A stretch of 64,000 nt of DNA from Arthrobacter sp. H16F315 (GCF_024124825.1 NZ_JAMXSS010000004.1:62001-126000); one strand, 5' to 3'; counted from the stretch's first letter, positions 19,247 through 28,942 are shown. Notes: generated by a model from the letters alone, not told the origin. Made by a program: numbers and translations.

Positions 19247-19636
19247 ATGCTTGACGCCCACCCGACGGAGCCGGGCTCCATCGAGAGGAACAAACTCGCC
19301 GAATGCATCACTGCATGCTTTCAATGTGCCCAGGCCTGTACGGCCTGCGCTGACGCCTGCATGGGCGAGCACATGGTTTCGGATCTGATCACTTGCATCC
19401 GCACGGATCTGGACTGCGCTGACATCTGTGGCGCGACCGGCAGCGTCCTGTCCCGCCAGACAGGAACCAACGAGGGCGTCCTCCGAGCGGTTCTTGAGGC
19501 CTGCCGTGCTGCCTGCGGCGCCTGCGGCGAAGAATGCGAGCGGCACGCGGACATGCACGAGCACTGCAGGATCTGCGCCGAGGCGTGCCGTCGGTGCGAA
19601 GCCGCCTGCACAGAACTCCTGGCAGCCCTGGCCTGA
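19247..19636 (+). CDS. DUF326 Cys-rich four-helix-bundle copper-storage-like protein
   Basis: 129 residues with about 19 Cys in repeated CxxxC/CxxC patterns (CITACFQCAQAC, CADAC, CRAACGACGEEC, CRICAEACRRCEAAC). The layout matches DUF326/Csp proteins, which hold many Cu(I) ions inside a helical bundle. The ATG at 19247 lacks a clear ribosome-binding site. In-frame codons upstream (TTSHHISA) resemble the usual N-terminus of the family but carry no start codon, so the start is uncertain. No signal peptide, so cytosolic storage is likely. Confidence 0.87.
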   Translation: MLDAHPTEPGSIERNKLAECITACFQCAQACTACADACMGEHMVSDLITCIRTDLDCADICGATGSVLSRQTGTNEGVLRAVLEACRAACGACGEECERHADMHEHCRICAEACRRCEAACTELLAALA

Positions 19637-19881
19637 GCATCACCGATACGCGCCGAAGTCCGAAAGCATGGCAACCCGCGGGTCTGAACTTTGCGCCCAC
19701 GACAGATCCGGTCGGAACTTCACCTTCAGCCCGGACAAGGCCAGCGATGCCCGGACAGGGCCGGAGATGAACGAGACTAGCCAGTTCCGGTGTCCCGGTG
19801 GTGTTTCCTTGGCCAAATTCAGCTGCCCAAACGTTGGTCTGGAGTAACGCCTGCGCTGGCGGCGTTCACCGGGTGAAGCCC

Positions 19882-20130
19882 TTAGTCTGCGGTGTCGCCG
19901 GCATCTCCGGCGTCACTGAGCTGCCCGCGGTAGCGAACACGCCGGATCCGCCGTGTCATGGACACCATCAGCAGAATGACGGCGATGACCATGAAGGCCG
20001 TCATCACGAAGCCAAGAAGCCCGGGCGTAATCTGGTCAGCAGTCAAGCCAGCACGAAGGCCCCCATCGCCCGGGGACGGCGACGGCGACACAGTCAGGAC
20101 CGTGAGTCCGCGGGCCAGGAACACGGCCAT
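19882..20130 (-). CDS. Small single-pass membrane protein
   Basis: 82 residues. N-terminal hydrophobic segment, Ser/Pro/Gly linker, a second helix (~38-60, LLGFVMTAFMVIAVILLM), then a basic motif RRIRRVRYRGQ and acidic tail. Arthrobacter genomes commonly carry proteins ending in helix plus RRIRRVRYR; function unknown. The ATG overlaps the stop of a short upstream frame (TGATG), suggesting coupled translation. Confidence 0.6.
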   Translation of the reverse strand: MAVFLARGLTVLTVSPSPSPGDGGLRAGLTADQITPGLLGFVMTAFMVIAVILLMVSMTRRIRRVRYRGQLSDAGDAGDTAD

Positions 20131-20231
20131 CAATCTCGACCCCACAGCAGATTGTCTCCCGATGCCGGGTCATGCCAAAAAGCAGGAGCGGGTTGGCGGC
20201 GTGTGCGGGTACTTCCAGAGCCGGTGCTCAT
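20130..20231 (-). CDS. Possible 33-residue leader peptide gene
   Basis: ATG 20231 follows AAGGA by ten bases. The peptide is basic then polar and its TGA overlaps the next ATG as TGATG. It may be a real coupled small gene, or the true N-terminus of the membrane protein broken by an indel. Confidence 0.3.
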   Translation of the reverse strand: MSTGSGSTRTRRQPAPAFWHDPASGDNLLWGRD

Positions 20232-20590
20232 GACGGAGTGTCCTTGTCGGTTGTGGAGACGTGAATCAGGATCCTGGCTTGTCCCGCTTTCGCCCTCCGG
20301 AGAGCCGGCGGGTTTGGGCTCCGGGCATACGGAAACAATACCGGTCAGCCGGCGTGAGCGAGGACGACACAGACGGCGCTACTTCGTTACTGCTCGTAGA
20401 TGCGCGCCCGCGGGTTCAAAGCCGATATGTTGCGTGTCGGCTTACCGCCCGTCCCCTGTAGCACTGCCGGCCCGGGAACGATGGAAGACTCCCCCAGCAA
20501 CCCCGCGGCGTGTCACCAGGCACCATTTGCCGGCCTTACGCAAAAGTCCCGTATTCTCGGTCGGGTCCCCTGCTGCGAAGGTCATCAAGC
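20232..20590. other. Intergenic stretch between divergent genes
   Basis: About 360 bases. It should hold promoters for the membrane protein (minus) and the M23 protein (plus), but I see no recognised operator, no CsoR palindrome and no c-di-AMP motif. Confidence 0.5.
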
Positions 20591-21985
20591 ATGCGTTCCA
20601 TCTCCGGAGTTACACCGGGTCCGTCTTCCCTTCCGTCGCCCGGCCCCCGCCGTGTCAGGTTCGCCGTCCGCGTCTTGGTGGCCGGCCTCCTGTTCAGTGC
20701 TTTGGGTGGCACGGGGGCGCAGGCTGAAAATCTGCAGGACACGCAGTCGCAGCTGGAGGATCAGGCGGCACAAGTCCAGGAATCGTTGGAGTTCGTGGAC
20801 TCGTCGCTCGTTGCCACCGCTTCGCAGCTTGCCACCTACCAAGCCCGGATGCCGGCGGCAGAGCAGACGGTCGCCGAAGCGCAGTCCCGGGTGGCAGCCG
20901 CGGCCCGTGAAGTCGATGCATATACCCTGCGCATATCCGCCGCCGAACAGACACTGGCCGACATAGACCGCGAACTGGGACAAAGCCGGAAGGCGATGGC
21001 GGAGAGCCAGAAGATGGTAGGACAGATAGCTACCGATGCCTACAAACGCGGAGGCGTACCCCAAGACCTCAGCCTCTTCTTCGGCACCGGAGACCTGGCA
21101 GAAGCCGCGGACAGTATCAGCCACACCGAACAGGCCCTGAAGGCCCAGAATGCTGCCGTCTCCGAAATCCGGGACAAGAGATCGGTGGATGAGAACTCCC
21201 AGAACAGGCTCTCAGCAGTGCGCCAGGAAATTGCGAACCTGAAGCAGCAAGCCGAGACGGCCCTGAAAGCTGAGCAGGCCGCCCGGGCCAAAGCCACCGC
21301 CGCCAAAGAAGACCTCGATCAGCTGATTACATCGACCACGGCAACGGCACAAGATCTAGCCGCCAAGAAACCTCAGATCATGGCCGAACTGGCGTCCGTC
21401 AAAGCCCAGCAGCAGGCCATCGCGGCTCAAATTGCTGAAAACCAACGCCGCGAACGCGAAGCCTGGCTGGCCGAGCAGGCGGCGAAGGCCCAGGCCGCTG
21501 CCCGGACCCCGCAGGGGCAGAACCCCGCCCCGCGGCAGGCTCCTGCGCCAGGGAATCCTTCTTCGTTCGGGATCAGCCGCCCTTTTGGCGCGGGAGTTCC
21601 GATCACGTCCGGCTTTGGCTGGCGCGCTACTCCTCCGGGGACGATCGACTTCCTGGGCACGGGCAGTTATCTCCACTCCGGTATTGATTTCGGTGTGGGT
21701 TGCGGCACCCCGGTCTATGCTGCGGCCTCCGGAACCGTCACGACTGCCGGCTGGACCAACGGCGGCGGCGGCTTCACCGTCATGGTTTCCCACGGCGTGG
21801 TCCAAGGCAACGCACTCACCACGATCCTGTACCACAACAGCAGCGTCACGGTATCGGCCGGGCAGAGGGTGGACAAGGGCCAACTCATTGCCTACTCGGG
21901 CAGCAGCGGAAATTCCACGGGATGCCACGCTCACTTCGAAACGTGGCTCAATGGATCGCCTGTGGACCCCCTGGGCCTTCTCTGA
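20591..21985 (+). CDS. Secreted coiled-coil M23 peptidase (EnvC/NlpD-like)
   Basis: 464 residues, ATG after GAAGG. Signal peptide (~1-47, ending GAQA), long Gln/Ala/Glu-rich coiled coil (~50-310), Pro-rich linker, then an M23 domain (~350-460) with SGFGWRATP, the zinc-binding HSGIDF and CHAHFE. Such proteins remodel peptidoglycan, often at division. Unlike the other cell-wall genes here, it has no riboswitch and no GTNAC box. Confidence 0.9.
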   Translation: MRSISGVTPGPSSLPSPGPRRVRFAVRVLVAGLLFSALGGTGAQAENLQDTQSQLEDQAAQVQESLEFVDSSLVATASQLATYQARMPAAEQTVAEAQSRVAAAAREVDAYTLRISAAEQTLADIDRELGQSRKAMAESQKMVGQIATDAYKRGGVPQDLSLFFGTGDLAEAADSISHTEQALKAQNAAVSEIRDKRSVDENSQNRLSAVRQEIANLKQQAETALKAEQAARAKATAAKEDLDQLITSTTATAQDLAAKKPQIMAELASVKAQQQAIAAQIAENQRREREAWLAEQAAKAQAAARTPQGQNPAPRQAPAPGNPSSFGISRPFGAGVPITSGFGWRATPPGTIDFLGTGSYLHSGIDFGVGCGTPVYAAASGTVTTAGWTNGGGGFTVMVSHGVVQGNALTTILYHNSSVTVSAGQRVDKGQLIAYSGSSGNSTGCHAHFETWLNGSPVDPLGLL

Positions 21986-22097
21986 CCCGTCCCGTGCCCA
22001 AAAGCAGCGTTGGCCGGAGACAGCCGGTGACTCACCTGCGTGGAGGCCCGGCCGGGCGCTGAAGCGGTTTGCAGGAGCGGCTTGTAAACTGAGGAAC

Positions 22098-22304
22098 ATG
22101 CCGCTGCCGAAAACCCCGCTCTTCGACCGAGCGGCGACGTCCGGCGGAATCCCGAAGTTCATGGCAGTCAGCATCACAGCCGGCGTCCTCGCCGGGCTGT
22201 TCATCGTGGAGGCGGCGATGTGCCGCGTCGAACGGCGGGGGAATGTGGGTGCGGGCCTGACCTGCTGCCGGCAGACCCGGACGCGTCATAGGCTATATCT
22301 GTGA
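22098..22304 (+). pseudogene. N-terminal relic of a class A penicillin-binding protein
   Basis: ATG 22098 follows GAGGAA. The first ~40 residues (KTPLFDRAATSGG, then a membrane helix AGVLAGLFIV) match the cytoplasmic tail and anchor of Micrococcaceae transglycosylase/transpeptidases. The sequence then changes to unrelated Cys/Arg-rich codons and stops at 22304. A C-terminal PBP fragment lies 13.5 kb away on the other strand. Confidence 0.6.
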
Positions 22305-22798
22305 AAACCGGAGACATCTGGGTCACGGATCCGGCGACCCTGCGCGACGTGGTCCTGGACCGGGGAGCGGTGCACGCGCTGCTCGGAGATTGCACCCCTC
22401 TGGAACAGGTGTGGATCCTTTCCCTGCTGGGGCGGGACGAGGAAGCAGTTGCCGCCGGCCTGGCCCTGCTGGCCGCCTCCCCGGACCGGCTCCGGCCGCT
22501 GCTCGTACTCGCCAAGACTTATCAGCGCCAGTACCGCTGGCACGATGCGGCGAGACTGCAGGAAGAGGCCCTGCGGCTGACCCGCACGCCTGCTGCAGAA
22601 GCCCTCGTCCGCCACCACATCGGCAGACGGCTCTTCGATGAAGCCCGGTACCGTGATGCCGCGGCCGAATTTGAGTGGGCCCAGGATCTCTACCGGGCCG
22701 CCGGCCGGGAGCGCCTCGCACGCGACTCCGCGCGGGCCATGGACCGCGCACGCGAAGTTTATGCGCAAGCCGCATTTCCGGACGGCCAGCAAGTGTGA
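22301..22798 (+). CDS. TPR-like repeat protein
   Basis: 165 residues, GTG start overlapping the stop of the PBP relic (GTGA). Helix-rich repeats with TPR spacing (LGRDEEAVAAGLALL, YQRQYRWHDAARLQEEAL, FDEARYRDAAAEFEWAQDLY). No signal peptide. Probably a cytoplasmic protein-protein scaffold; partner unknown. Confidence 0.7.
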   Translation: MKTGDIWVTDPATLRDVVLDRGAVHALLGDCTPLEQVWILSLLGRDEEAVAAGLALLAASPDRLRPLLVLAKTYQRQYRWHDAARLQEEALRLTRTPAAEALVRHHIGRRLFDEARYRDAAAEFEWAQDLYRAAGRERLARDSARAMDRAREVYAQAAFPDGQQV

Positions 22799-23024
22799 GG
22801 ATCCGCGGGGGAGCTGCACCCGGTAAGGCTACCCACGCCGGTAAAGCCCACCCCTGCACGGCCTTTTGCTAAGTTCCAGTCCTCTGATTCACCGGTGGAT
22901 CCGGGCCCGACAATCCACGCTGTCACGTCGCAACTTCCACTGTCGATTCTTTGCGCGGAACTGAGTTACGCAACGTTCTGAGTATGTAAATCTGATCGGG
23001 ACCCACTAGGACCGGCTTCAACTG

Positions 23025-23228
23025 TCGTATTTGCATCTTATGGGCCCGGTCCACGGTGCCCTGTTCGTCGCCTACGTTCTTCTGACCCTCTTCCTGTGGC
23101 GCAAAAATGGGTGGACCGGCCGGCTGCTGGCCATTGTTCTTGTGGATTCGGTGCTGCCGACGGGCGGTTTTTGGGTTGCCAGACGAGCGGATCTGGACGC
23201 ACGGAGGGTCCCCGTACCGATCCCGTGA
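23025..23228 (+). pseudogene. C-terminal relic of a DUF3817 membrane protein
   Basis: YLHLMGPVHGALFVAYVLL, a following helix and a short basic tail match the second half of DUF3817 proteins. An in-frame TAG shortly upstream and the lack of the first helix and its start codon show it is truncated. Confidence 0.6.
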
Positions 23229-23687
23229 CTCAGCCAACCCCTGGGTCGTTCGGCAGGCCTCAGCGGGGAAACGTGCACGCTCAGGTCTCTGGCAGGCCGC
23301 CCAGGGCGATGCAGATCGGCGGTTGAAATGGCTTGTTCTCTCGCCGGTTTTCGTTAAGGTCGTCTGTAGTGCAGGTATCGAGCGTGCAAATCAGGGATCG
23401 GCCGAGTGCCGGTTGCCGGCCGGGCCGAAAATCGTTTCGCAGGCATCCGTAGGCCATCCCGGGAGCGGGATGGCCTACGGGTTCCCCAGACGAAGACGTG
23501 TGGGCGGGCGTGCTAACTAAATCCTTCGGCACTTCACCACTGGCTGGAGGCTGGAGGATTCCGCGGGGTGAAGGTCAACGCCGGGACGCACACTCGTGTG
23601 ACGCCTACAGTAGTCAGCGGGACGTGCGCGCCGGACGCCCGTACCCCGTGATCGACCTGATTCACAACTCCACAAAGGAAATTGAAA
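23229..23687. other. Intergenic stretch before DUF4395 gene
   Basis: About 460 bases with one strong hairpin (listed separately) and the promoter region of the DUF4395 gene. No coding frame is convincing. Base composition is less GC-rich than in neighbouring genes. Confidence 0.45.
23447..23480. terminator. Strong hairpin, likely terminator
   Basis: Perfect 14-base inverted repeat CCGTAGGCCATCCC (23447-23460) and its complement (23467-23480) with loop GGGAGC. No T-run follows. Confidence 0.65.
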
Positions 23688-24167
23688 ATGTCAACACTCA
23701 CTGAATTCACGAAGACCAACCTGGATAAGCAAGGATTCGGAAATCTGGATGAGGCCGCCAAGTCTTGCTACGCGGGACCCTTACGATTCACACCGGCAGT
23801 GGGGACAGCCTTGATCATGGTCGGGTTGGCGTTGCAGTCGCCCGCTTTTCTTGGAGTGGGGGCAATCGTTCCGCTCACGGGGGCGATATTTCCCCGCGGC
23901 ATGATTCTGGACCTGGTCTACAACCTCGGTGTTCGCCACCTGTTTCATGCGCCGGCTCTTCCGCCCACTCCGAGACCGCGACAGTTTTCGTACCTACTGT
24001 CCACCGTGCTCATTGCAGGTTCAGCCTTGTCCTTCTTCAACGGATTGTCAGTGTTGGGATTTGTGCTCGGAGGAATGGTCGCCCTCGGAGGCACAATCCT
24101 CACCACCACCCATTGGTGTCTCGGATCGTGGTTCTACAGACTATTCTTCAGTCACGCGGCCGTTTGA
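23688..24167 (+). CDS. DUF4395-family membrane protein
   Basis: 159 residues, ATG after AAAGGA. N-terminal amphipathic segment (NLDKQGFGNLDE), then helices with RFTPAVGTALIMVGL, FPRGMILDLVYN and a C-terminal pair. The DUF4395 family is of unknown function and often sits beside rhodanese or thioredoxin genes. Codon use is less GC-biased than its neighbours, hinting at separate acquisition. Confidence 0.82.
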   Translation: MSTLTEFTKTNLDKQGFGNLDEAAKSCYAGPLRFTPAVGTALIMVGLALQSPAFLGVGAIVPLTGAIFPRGMILDLVYNLGVRHLFHAPALPPTPRPRQFSYLLSTVLIAGSALSFFNGLSVLGFVLGGMVALGGTILTTTHWCLGSWFYRLFFSHAAV

Positions 24168-24245
24168 GCTGCTGACCGGGCAGGTTCCGGGACGGGATGC
24201 CTGAAGCGCTCACGGTGATGAACAGGTCGGTAGAAACGCCGAGGG

Positions 24246-24677
24246 TCACGTGCCTTCGCTGCCCGCCGCAGTGGATTCGATGCTGTTCAGCGCTGCTCGC
24301 AGCCGGGAATCGGCGTCTGTGGCAACCTCGCGAATTGCCGGGCTGTCACTGAGTTGGACCATAGTCATCGGGTCGATGGCTTGAACGATTGGCTCGCTCG
24401 CATTGGGGCCGCGGCGAACGACGACGTTACAGGGGAGGAGTACGCCCATGTCCGGTTCTGCGACCAGAGCCCGTTGAGCGAGAAGGGGATTGCACGCGCC
24501 GAGGATGACGTAATCGCCAAGGGCCTGGTCGCTGTCGACACCCAACTTGGCCTCAAAGGTAGACCGGACGTTGATTTCGGAGAGAACTCCGAAACCTTGT
24601 TCCGCGAGGAGTTCCCGGATCCGGCTCACCGCTTGTTCGTACGGCAGCGAAACGGTGACCGTGTGGGCGTAACTCAT
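24246..24677 (-). CDS. DUF302-family protein
   Basis: 143 residues of a compact alpha/beta DUF302 domain: HTVTVSLPYEQAV, GFGVLSEINV, ALGDYVILGACNP, LLPCNVVV. Function unknown; it may bind small ligands or metals. A paralogue (29391-29801) shares the length and nearly every motif. Both lie downstream of a SHOCT miniprotein gene, which argues for a functional pair. Confidence 0.88.
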   Translation of the reverse strand: MSYAHTVTVSLPYEQAVSRIRELLAEQGFGVLSEINVRSTFEAKLGVDSDQALGDYVILGACNPLLAQRALVAEPDMGVLLPCNVVVRRGPNASEPIVQAIDPMTMVQLSDSPAIREVATDADSRLRAALNSIESTAAGSEGT

Positions 24678-24783
24678 GGATTCTCCAATGTTCGCACCAT
24701 GGCGAAAAGTTTGGACCGGCCGGTCGTCCCGATCATACGACCGAGACCGTCCAGCAGGAAGCTGCTGAGCCGACCAATGGATT

Positions 24784-24990
24784 TCATTTGGCTTTCTCGC
24801 CGAGTACCGTCAACCGTTCGCGGTATTCCTCGGCGTTCAGTTCACCCTTGGCGAATCGTTCGTCCAGAACCTGACGCGCGGCGCTCGGTCCTCGTGGACG
24901 CGAATCGGCTGACGAATCATCGCGCCGACCGCGGTTCGCTCCGCCGGCCAAGGCGCGGACTGCCCAGATGACCAGTAAGACAATGCCGAC
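24784..24990 (-). pseudogene. SHOCT-domain miniprotein, 5' end lost at a resolvase junction
   Basis: The C-terminal ~68 residues are normal for the family: membrane helix (VGIVLLVIWAV), charged spacer, then SHOCT motif LDERFAKGELNAEEYRERL. Further upstream the minus frame is only the antisense of a resolvase tail, so the native start and promoter are gone. Translation could begin inside foreign sequence but no native start remains. Confidence 0.7.
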
Positions 24991-24991
24991 G

Positions 24992-25165
24992 AGTGCCGGT
25001 CGTCTGCGCGGTAAGCAGCCCAAACTGTCCAAAGCGCAGGAGAAGCATCTGATCGAGGTCCACCAGCGAGGCGAACACACCACCGCGCAGATCGCTGAAC
25101 TCTTCAGCGTCGGGAGGTCCACGGTCTACCGCGCAATCCAGCGCGCCGGCGACACCGACGTTTAG
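24992..25165 (+). mobile_element. C-terminal fragment of a serine resolvase/invertase
   Basis: The ~55-residue tail has a Hin-type DNA-binding domain: GKQPKLSKAQEKHLIEVH, then HTTAQIAELFSVGRSTVYRAIQRA, a helix-turn-helix. The catalytic N-terminal domain is absent. It abuts the truncated SHOCT gene, marking a past transposon or integration end. Confidence 0.75.
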
Positions 25166-25450
25166 ATTCGAAAAACTTCACCGTCCAAAGCCGGAATCCG
25201 CACCGGTGCGCCCTAAACGTGAATTTCCGTACCGATCCTCCTCAGACCCCGGCTTCGCCCGCGTCGGGCTACTCCTCGCTGCTGTTCTATCTGGGGACGG
25301 CGGCCTTTGTGCTGATGCCGGCGGGCGCCATCGCAGCCTCCGCGGCCCGGTCCCCGCCGCGGGACCGGGCCAGCGGTTCGACGGCCAACCAGGCCCCTCT
25401 CCCGGGATGAACCGGGAACGATCCATTTTCCAGACCGCCGACGGTAGTCC

Positions 25451-25759
25451 TTAGACACCGGAGTTTCTGGCCCGGCGCTGCGCCAGGTAAGAGATGCCCC
25501 CGGCCAGTGCCAGCAGGGCGGCCGCGATCCCCACGGTCAGCGGCGCGTTCTGATCATTGGGTGCTCTGACCTGATCCGGCGCGGCACCCGCCGGTGCCGT
25601 TCCCGCAGGGGAGCTGGCAGCAGTTGCGGAACCGGATGCCATGCCGGAGCCGCCCATGTTCATGCCGGGCATGCTGCCGCCGGAGCCGGCCGAGCAGCCA
25701 GCCAGGGCGATGGCTGCGGCGATCGCAGCGGATGAGACGGTCATGTGCTTCTTGTTCAT
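25451..25759 (-). CDS. Hybrid small lipoprotein: DUF305-like start, CopC-like membrane tail
   Basis: 102 residues from ATG 25759. The signal peptide, lipobox LAGC and spacer (AGSGGSMPGMNMGGSG) are almost identical to the DUF305 lipoprotein at 10.6 kb. The rest is a Pro/Ala linker and a helix with tail (APLTVGIAAALLALAGG, AQRRARNS) like the CopC C-terminus at 49.9 kb. No DUF305 or CopC core remains. It may be an internal-deletion product, or a functional Met-rich surface copper binder. Confidence 0.6.
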   Translation of the reverse strand: MNKKHMTVSSAAIAAAIALAGCSAGSGGSMPGMNMGGSGMASGSATAASSPAGTAPAGAAPDQVRAPNDQNAPLTVGIAAALLALAGGISYLAQRRARNSGV

Positions 25760-25765
25760 GAAAAA

Positions 25766-26326
25766 TTTGTCCTTCAAGACATCCGCAGACGCTGGGCGGC
25801 AGGGTAACAACGCACGTTAGCTGATTATAGAGGTTCTAAAATTGCGACCGGTGTACGGGGGCGGTTGGCAGCAGACGGTCCACAAAGACGCCGGAGCGAT
25901 CTCCGCAAACAGCCAAGCAGCGGGCCCGATGGGTGGTGGAAAGTTTGACTAGGCTCGTGTCTTTCGAGACTTAGTCCGCGGAAGTTGCGGTTCATAGCGT
26001 GTGCCCGCGCCAATCCATGCACCTGGCAAGATAGCCACCGGACAGTTCACCGGGGTGCGCTGTCAAGCCGCTGTTGCCGTCATCGGGAAGTCGTGGCCGC
26101 CGGACAGGCCAGCCGAAAGCAACAGTGAGTGTGGTTGCGAGGAACACGACAGGGATACTGTGTCAGCGGCTGCTCGCCTCAGGCCGCCGGCTGACGGCAT
26201 TTGGGTTGCCCGGCGAGGCATCGAAGCCGGCCCCGGGTGGAGGAACAGTTACAAACTGTAGATCAACTACCCTAGACGGGAGTACCGCGACGGCCGCCGA
26301 CCTTAAGCTGCAGCCGGGAGAGGCGT
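25766..26326. other. Non-coding stretch
   Basis: About 560 bases between the hybrid lipoprotein and the nuclease pseudogene. It contains the AT-rich promoter region of the lipoprotein (around 25810-25840). No other gene, operator or repeat is recognised. Confidence 0.45.
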
Positions 26327-27679
26327 TCAGCTCAAGTCTCGGGCAAGCTGCTCGATGGGATGCAGGCCGCGCCCGAAACGGGCTATCGCTTCCCGGTGCC
26401 GGTCGAGTTCGCCGTAGGGCAGGTATCGGACATGCAAATCAGCGATCCGGCTGAATGCCGGTCGCCGGAGCTGGGCACGAACGTCCTCCTCGCGGGCATC
26501 CGGAGCCACGAGATACAGTGCGAGAACTGCCCCTCTTTCGCCGGAGAGCGCCAGATCAAGCGTCCGAACGATTCCTGAGTAAATCGATGTGCTGTGCTCA
26601 ACTTCGAAAGCGGCAGTGACGTTTCCGCCAGATTCCAGCCACAGTCCGTCAATGAGCCTGATTGCGCCGGCAGCAGTGCCGCTCCTGAGTCCGGGCGGAA
26701 GCTCGGTCAGGCAGCCGTCGGCCAAGCAGCCGCCCCCGTAGGGTCTGCTGCGATCGTTACTGGCGATCCACACATCGAACCCGAGTGAGAGGCCGAGGTC
26801 GCGGAGCCATCCCTGTACCTCGGTGTGCGTGACGTCATCTCGCTCGGCGACCATTTGCGCTTTGTCCAGCTTCGCTTCCTCCCTCACCCGGGCAAGGTCG
26901 GCGTGTCACGCTGCTCGAGCTGCCATTGTGTCAATGCCTGGCAGCGGTGGAGCAGGGAAGCGGCCGGTCCCGATGTCGAAGAGCAAGCCGGCGATCGCGC
27001 CGAGGTCGTTCGACAGCAAATCCCGAAACATCTCGTTGATCGACATCACACCTCGGCGCATGCTGAGGTATTCGTCCCAGCTCCCGGCCTTCACCTTGTT
27101 GCCGGTCAACCCGTTGTACCCCTTGACGATTGCGGTGTTGAACGGCGGCATGAGTGTGGGGTGCAGGAAGTACAGCAGGTTCGCCGCGGCTGGCCCCAGA
27201 CCCTTGATCTTCCGTTCGGCGAACGACCGCACTGCCGTCAGCAACTGCGCCTCCGTAGTGCAACACCGGCACGTCTCCAGCATTCTGCCGAACGCCAACT
27301 GGTTGCCGCGGTCCTCATAGATATCCGGGATCCTCAGCTTTGGTTTCCAAAGAAATGCGTGATCTGCACCCTTGAAGATCTGGCGCTGCTCGGCAACCCC
27401 ATGCACCACGGTCTCCAGCGAAGAACCCCGGGAAGCAGTACCGAAGGTGTTGGCTTCGATCTCCGCGCTCACCTGCTCAATCCCGCGGCGAAGGGAGCGG
27501 AAGTTCTTGATGCGCTCAGGCCAGAGGAACCACGTCCTGTACGTACCGGCAGTATCATCCCGCCAACGTAAAATCAGCTCCCGAAGGGCGGACTCATCAA
27601 AGGGAGAACGAGAACGTGCTGAGGCGAGATCGCGGGTCACATATGAAGTATGAGTGAACGAGCCCGCTTTCCTTAGCAT
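26327..27679 (-). pseudogene. Restriction-endonuclease-like gene split by an in-frame TGA
   Basis: Two pieces lie in one frame: 257 residues (27679-26906), then TGA, then ~186 residues to 26327. The N-terminal half has IEANTFGTASRGSS, IPDIYEDRGNQ and a helix-rich GPAAANLLYFLHP region. The C-terminal half has the AAFEVEHSTSIYSGIVR motif seen in some type II restriction-type nucleases. The TGA could arise from CGA by one change. No partner methylase is present, so it is either a decayed restriction gene or two proteins. The family call is tentative. Confidence 0.5.
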
Positions 27680-28369
27680 GACGCGTACGTCGCCCTCGAC
27701 CGTTTCAGGCAGCGCACACGGCCAATTTGAAGTCGTTCCGGCAGACGATTGTTCTCCCTGATTTATCTACCGGGGCCGTTGCAGGACATCAGATGCCCTC
27801 CGGGTGCCGCTGCACGCGCCGTCGAGGCGGTGTCGGCGGCCGCCAATGTCTCGTCGTCCACAAGGGGCCAGCCCGGCATGGTCCAGCTATCCGGGGGTGC
27901 TGGTGCCAGCAACCCCTTACTTCGTCGTCCCTGCCGTCGCTGGGATGGGTTGTCGGCTTGTCCGGTATGGCAACACCGCGGCCGGCGAGCACGGACTCAG
28001 CTGTCCGGTGGGCACCCAGGGGGTCCGAATTTCTTTTGAGCCGGCGGCAATGACCGGGCCGCAGTGGTCGGCATGTTCATCGCGGTCGATGAGATGCTCC
28101 CGTGGAAGCGGATGGACAACCGCGCGGTCGCCATCGCCATTGCGCTGGCCGTGAAATTGCGTGGGCGTCCGTCCTCGCACTCTGATGATGGGGCTGCAAA
28201 GCTCCTATCAAGCACCTGGTCCAGCTTCCGAATCGCGCGATCTGCTCAGCTCCCGACTGCGGCCGGGCCGAGGCCGTTGTCCTCTTCGCCATTCCTAGAC
28301 CCCTCGTTCCGGTGTTTCAGTCCAGCCTTCGTGCGCTTTCCGCGGAACGTACGAGCTTCCCGCACGGGG
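27680..28369. other. Non-coding or decayed stretch
   Basis: About 690 bases. Several frames are open on both strands as expected at this GC content, but none has a ribosome-binding site or recognisable family. It may contain unrecognised gene debris. Confidence 0.4.
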
Positions 28370-28942
28370 CTAACTGACGGTGAGTTGGGTGTACATCCCG
28401 GCGGCGTAGTGGCCGGGGAGGTTGCAAACGAGCTCATAGCGCCCTGGCGGTAGCGTGAGGGTGACCCAGCCTGAGGTGCCGGGCAGGATTCCTTGCCCGG
28501 TGCCTTCGGCGCAGGTGTTGGACGCTTCCCCGAGGCTGCCGGCCTCGTCGATTTTGGCGTCCGAGCCGATCGGACGGGTGCCGGGGATCTGGCTTTCGGG
28601 AAGGGGAAGGATGACGAGTTCGTGGCTGAGGGTGCCCGCGTTGGTGACCAGGAAGGACACTGGGCCGTGCGCCACAGTGCTTTGGTCTGTCGTCATGCGC
28701 ATGGCCCCGCCCGTCATGCCGTTGCGGGGGCCCATCATGGGCCCGCCCATGTTGGGCAGTGAAACGCTGACGACCGGACCAGGAAGATTAGGTGCCACGC
28801 AGCGGGCCCGGGACAGAGAACCGGTGCCCGCGGGATTCACCAGACTGCCCACGACGCCGACTGCCACAAGGGACAGTGCGGTCAGAAGAAGCACGGATGC
28901 GATCCCGAGGATGATCTGCCCGCGGTGGGTCAGGGATTTCAA
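28370..28942 (-). CDS. Membrane-anchored cupredoxin (blue copper) protein
   Basis: 190 residues, TTG start overlapping the upstream stop (TTGA). One N-terminal membrane helix (~10-33), then a cupredoxin domain. Type 1 copper ligands are visible: His in SHELVILPL, and Cys, His and Met in CNLPGHYAAGM near the C-terminus. A Met-rich strand (MGGPMMGPRNGMTGGAMRM) is an additional possible copper site. It probably transfers electrons to or takes them from the multicopper oxidase nearby. Confidence 0.88.
   Translation of the reverse strand: MKSLTHRGQIILGIASVLLLTALSLVAVGVVGSLVNPAGTGSLSRARCVAPNLPGPVVSVSLPNMGGPMMGPRNGMTGGAMRMTTDQSTVAHGPVSFLVTNAGTLSHELVILPLPESQIPGTRPIGSDAKIDEAGSLGEASNTCAEGTGQGILPGTSGWVTLTLPPGRYELVCNLPGHYAAGMYTQLTVS

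Noticed and set aside
25219..25410. 63-codon plus-strand frame with one hydrophobic segment
   Set aside because: GTG start without ribosome-binding site, no recognisable homologue and it lies beside a recombination junction.
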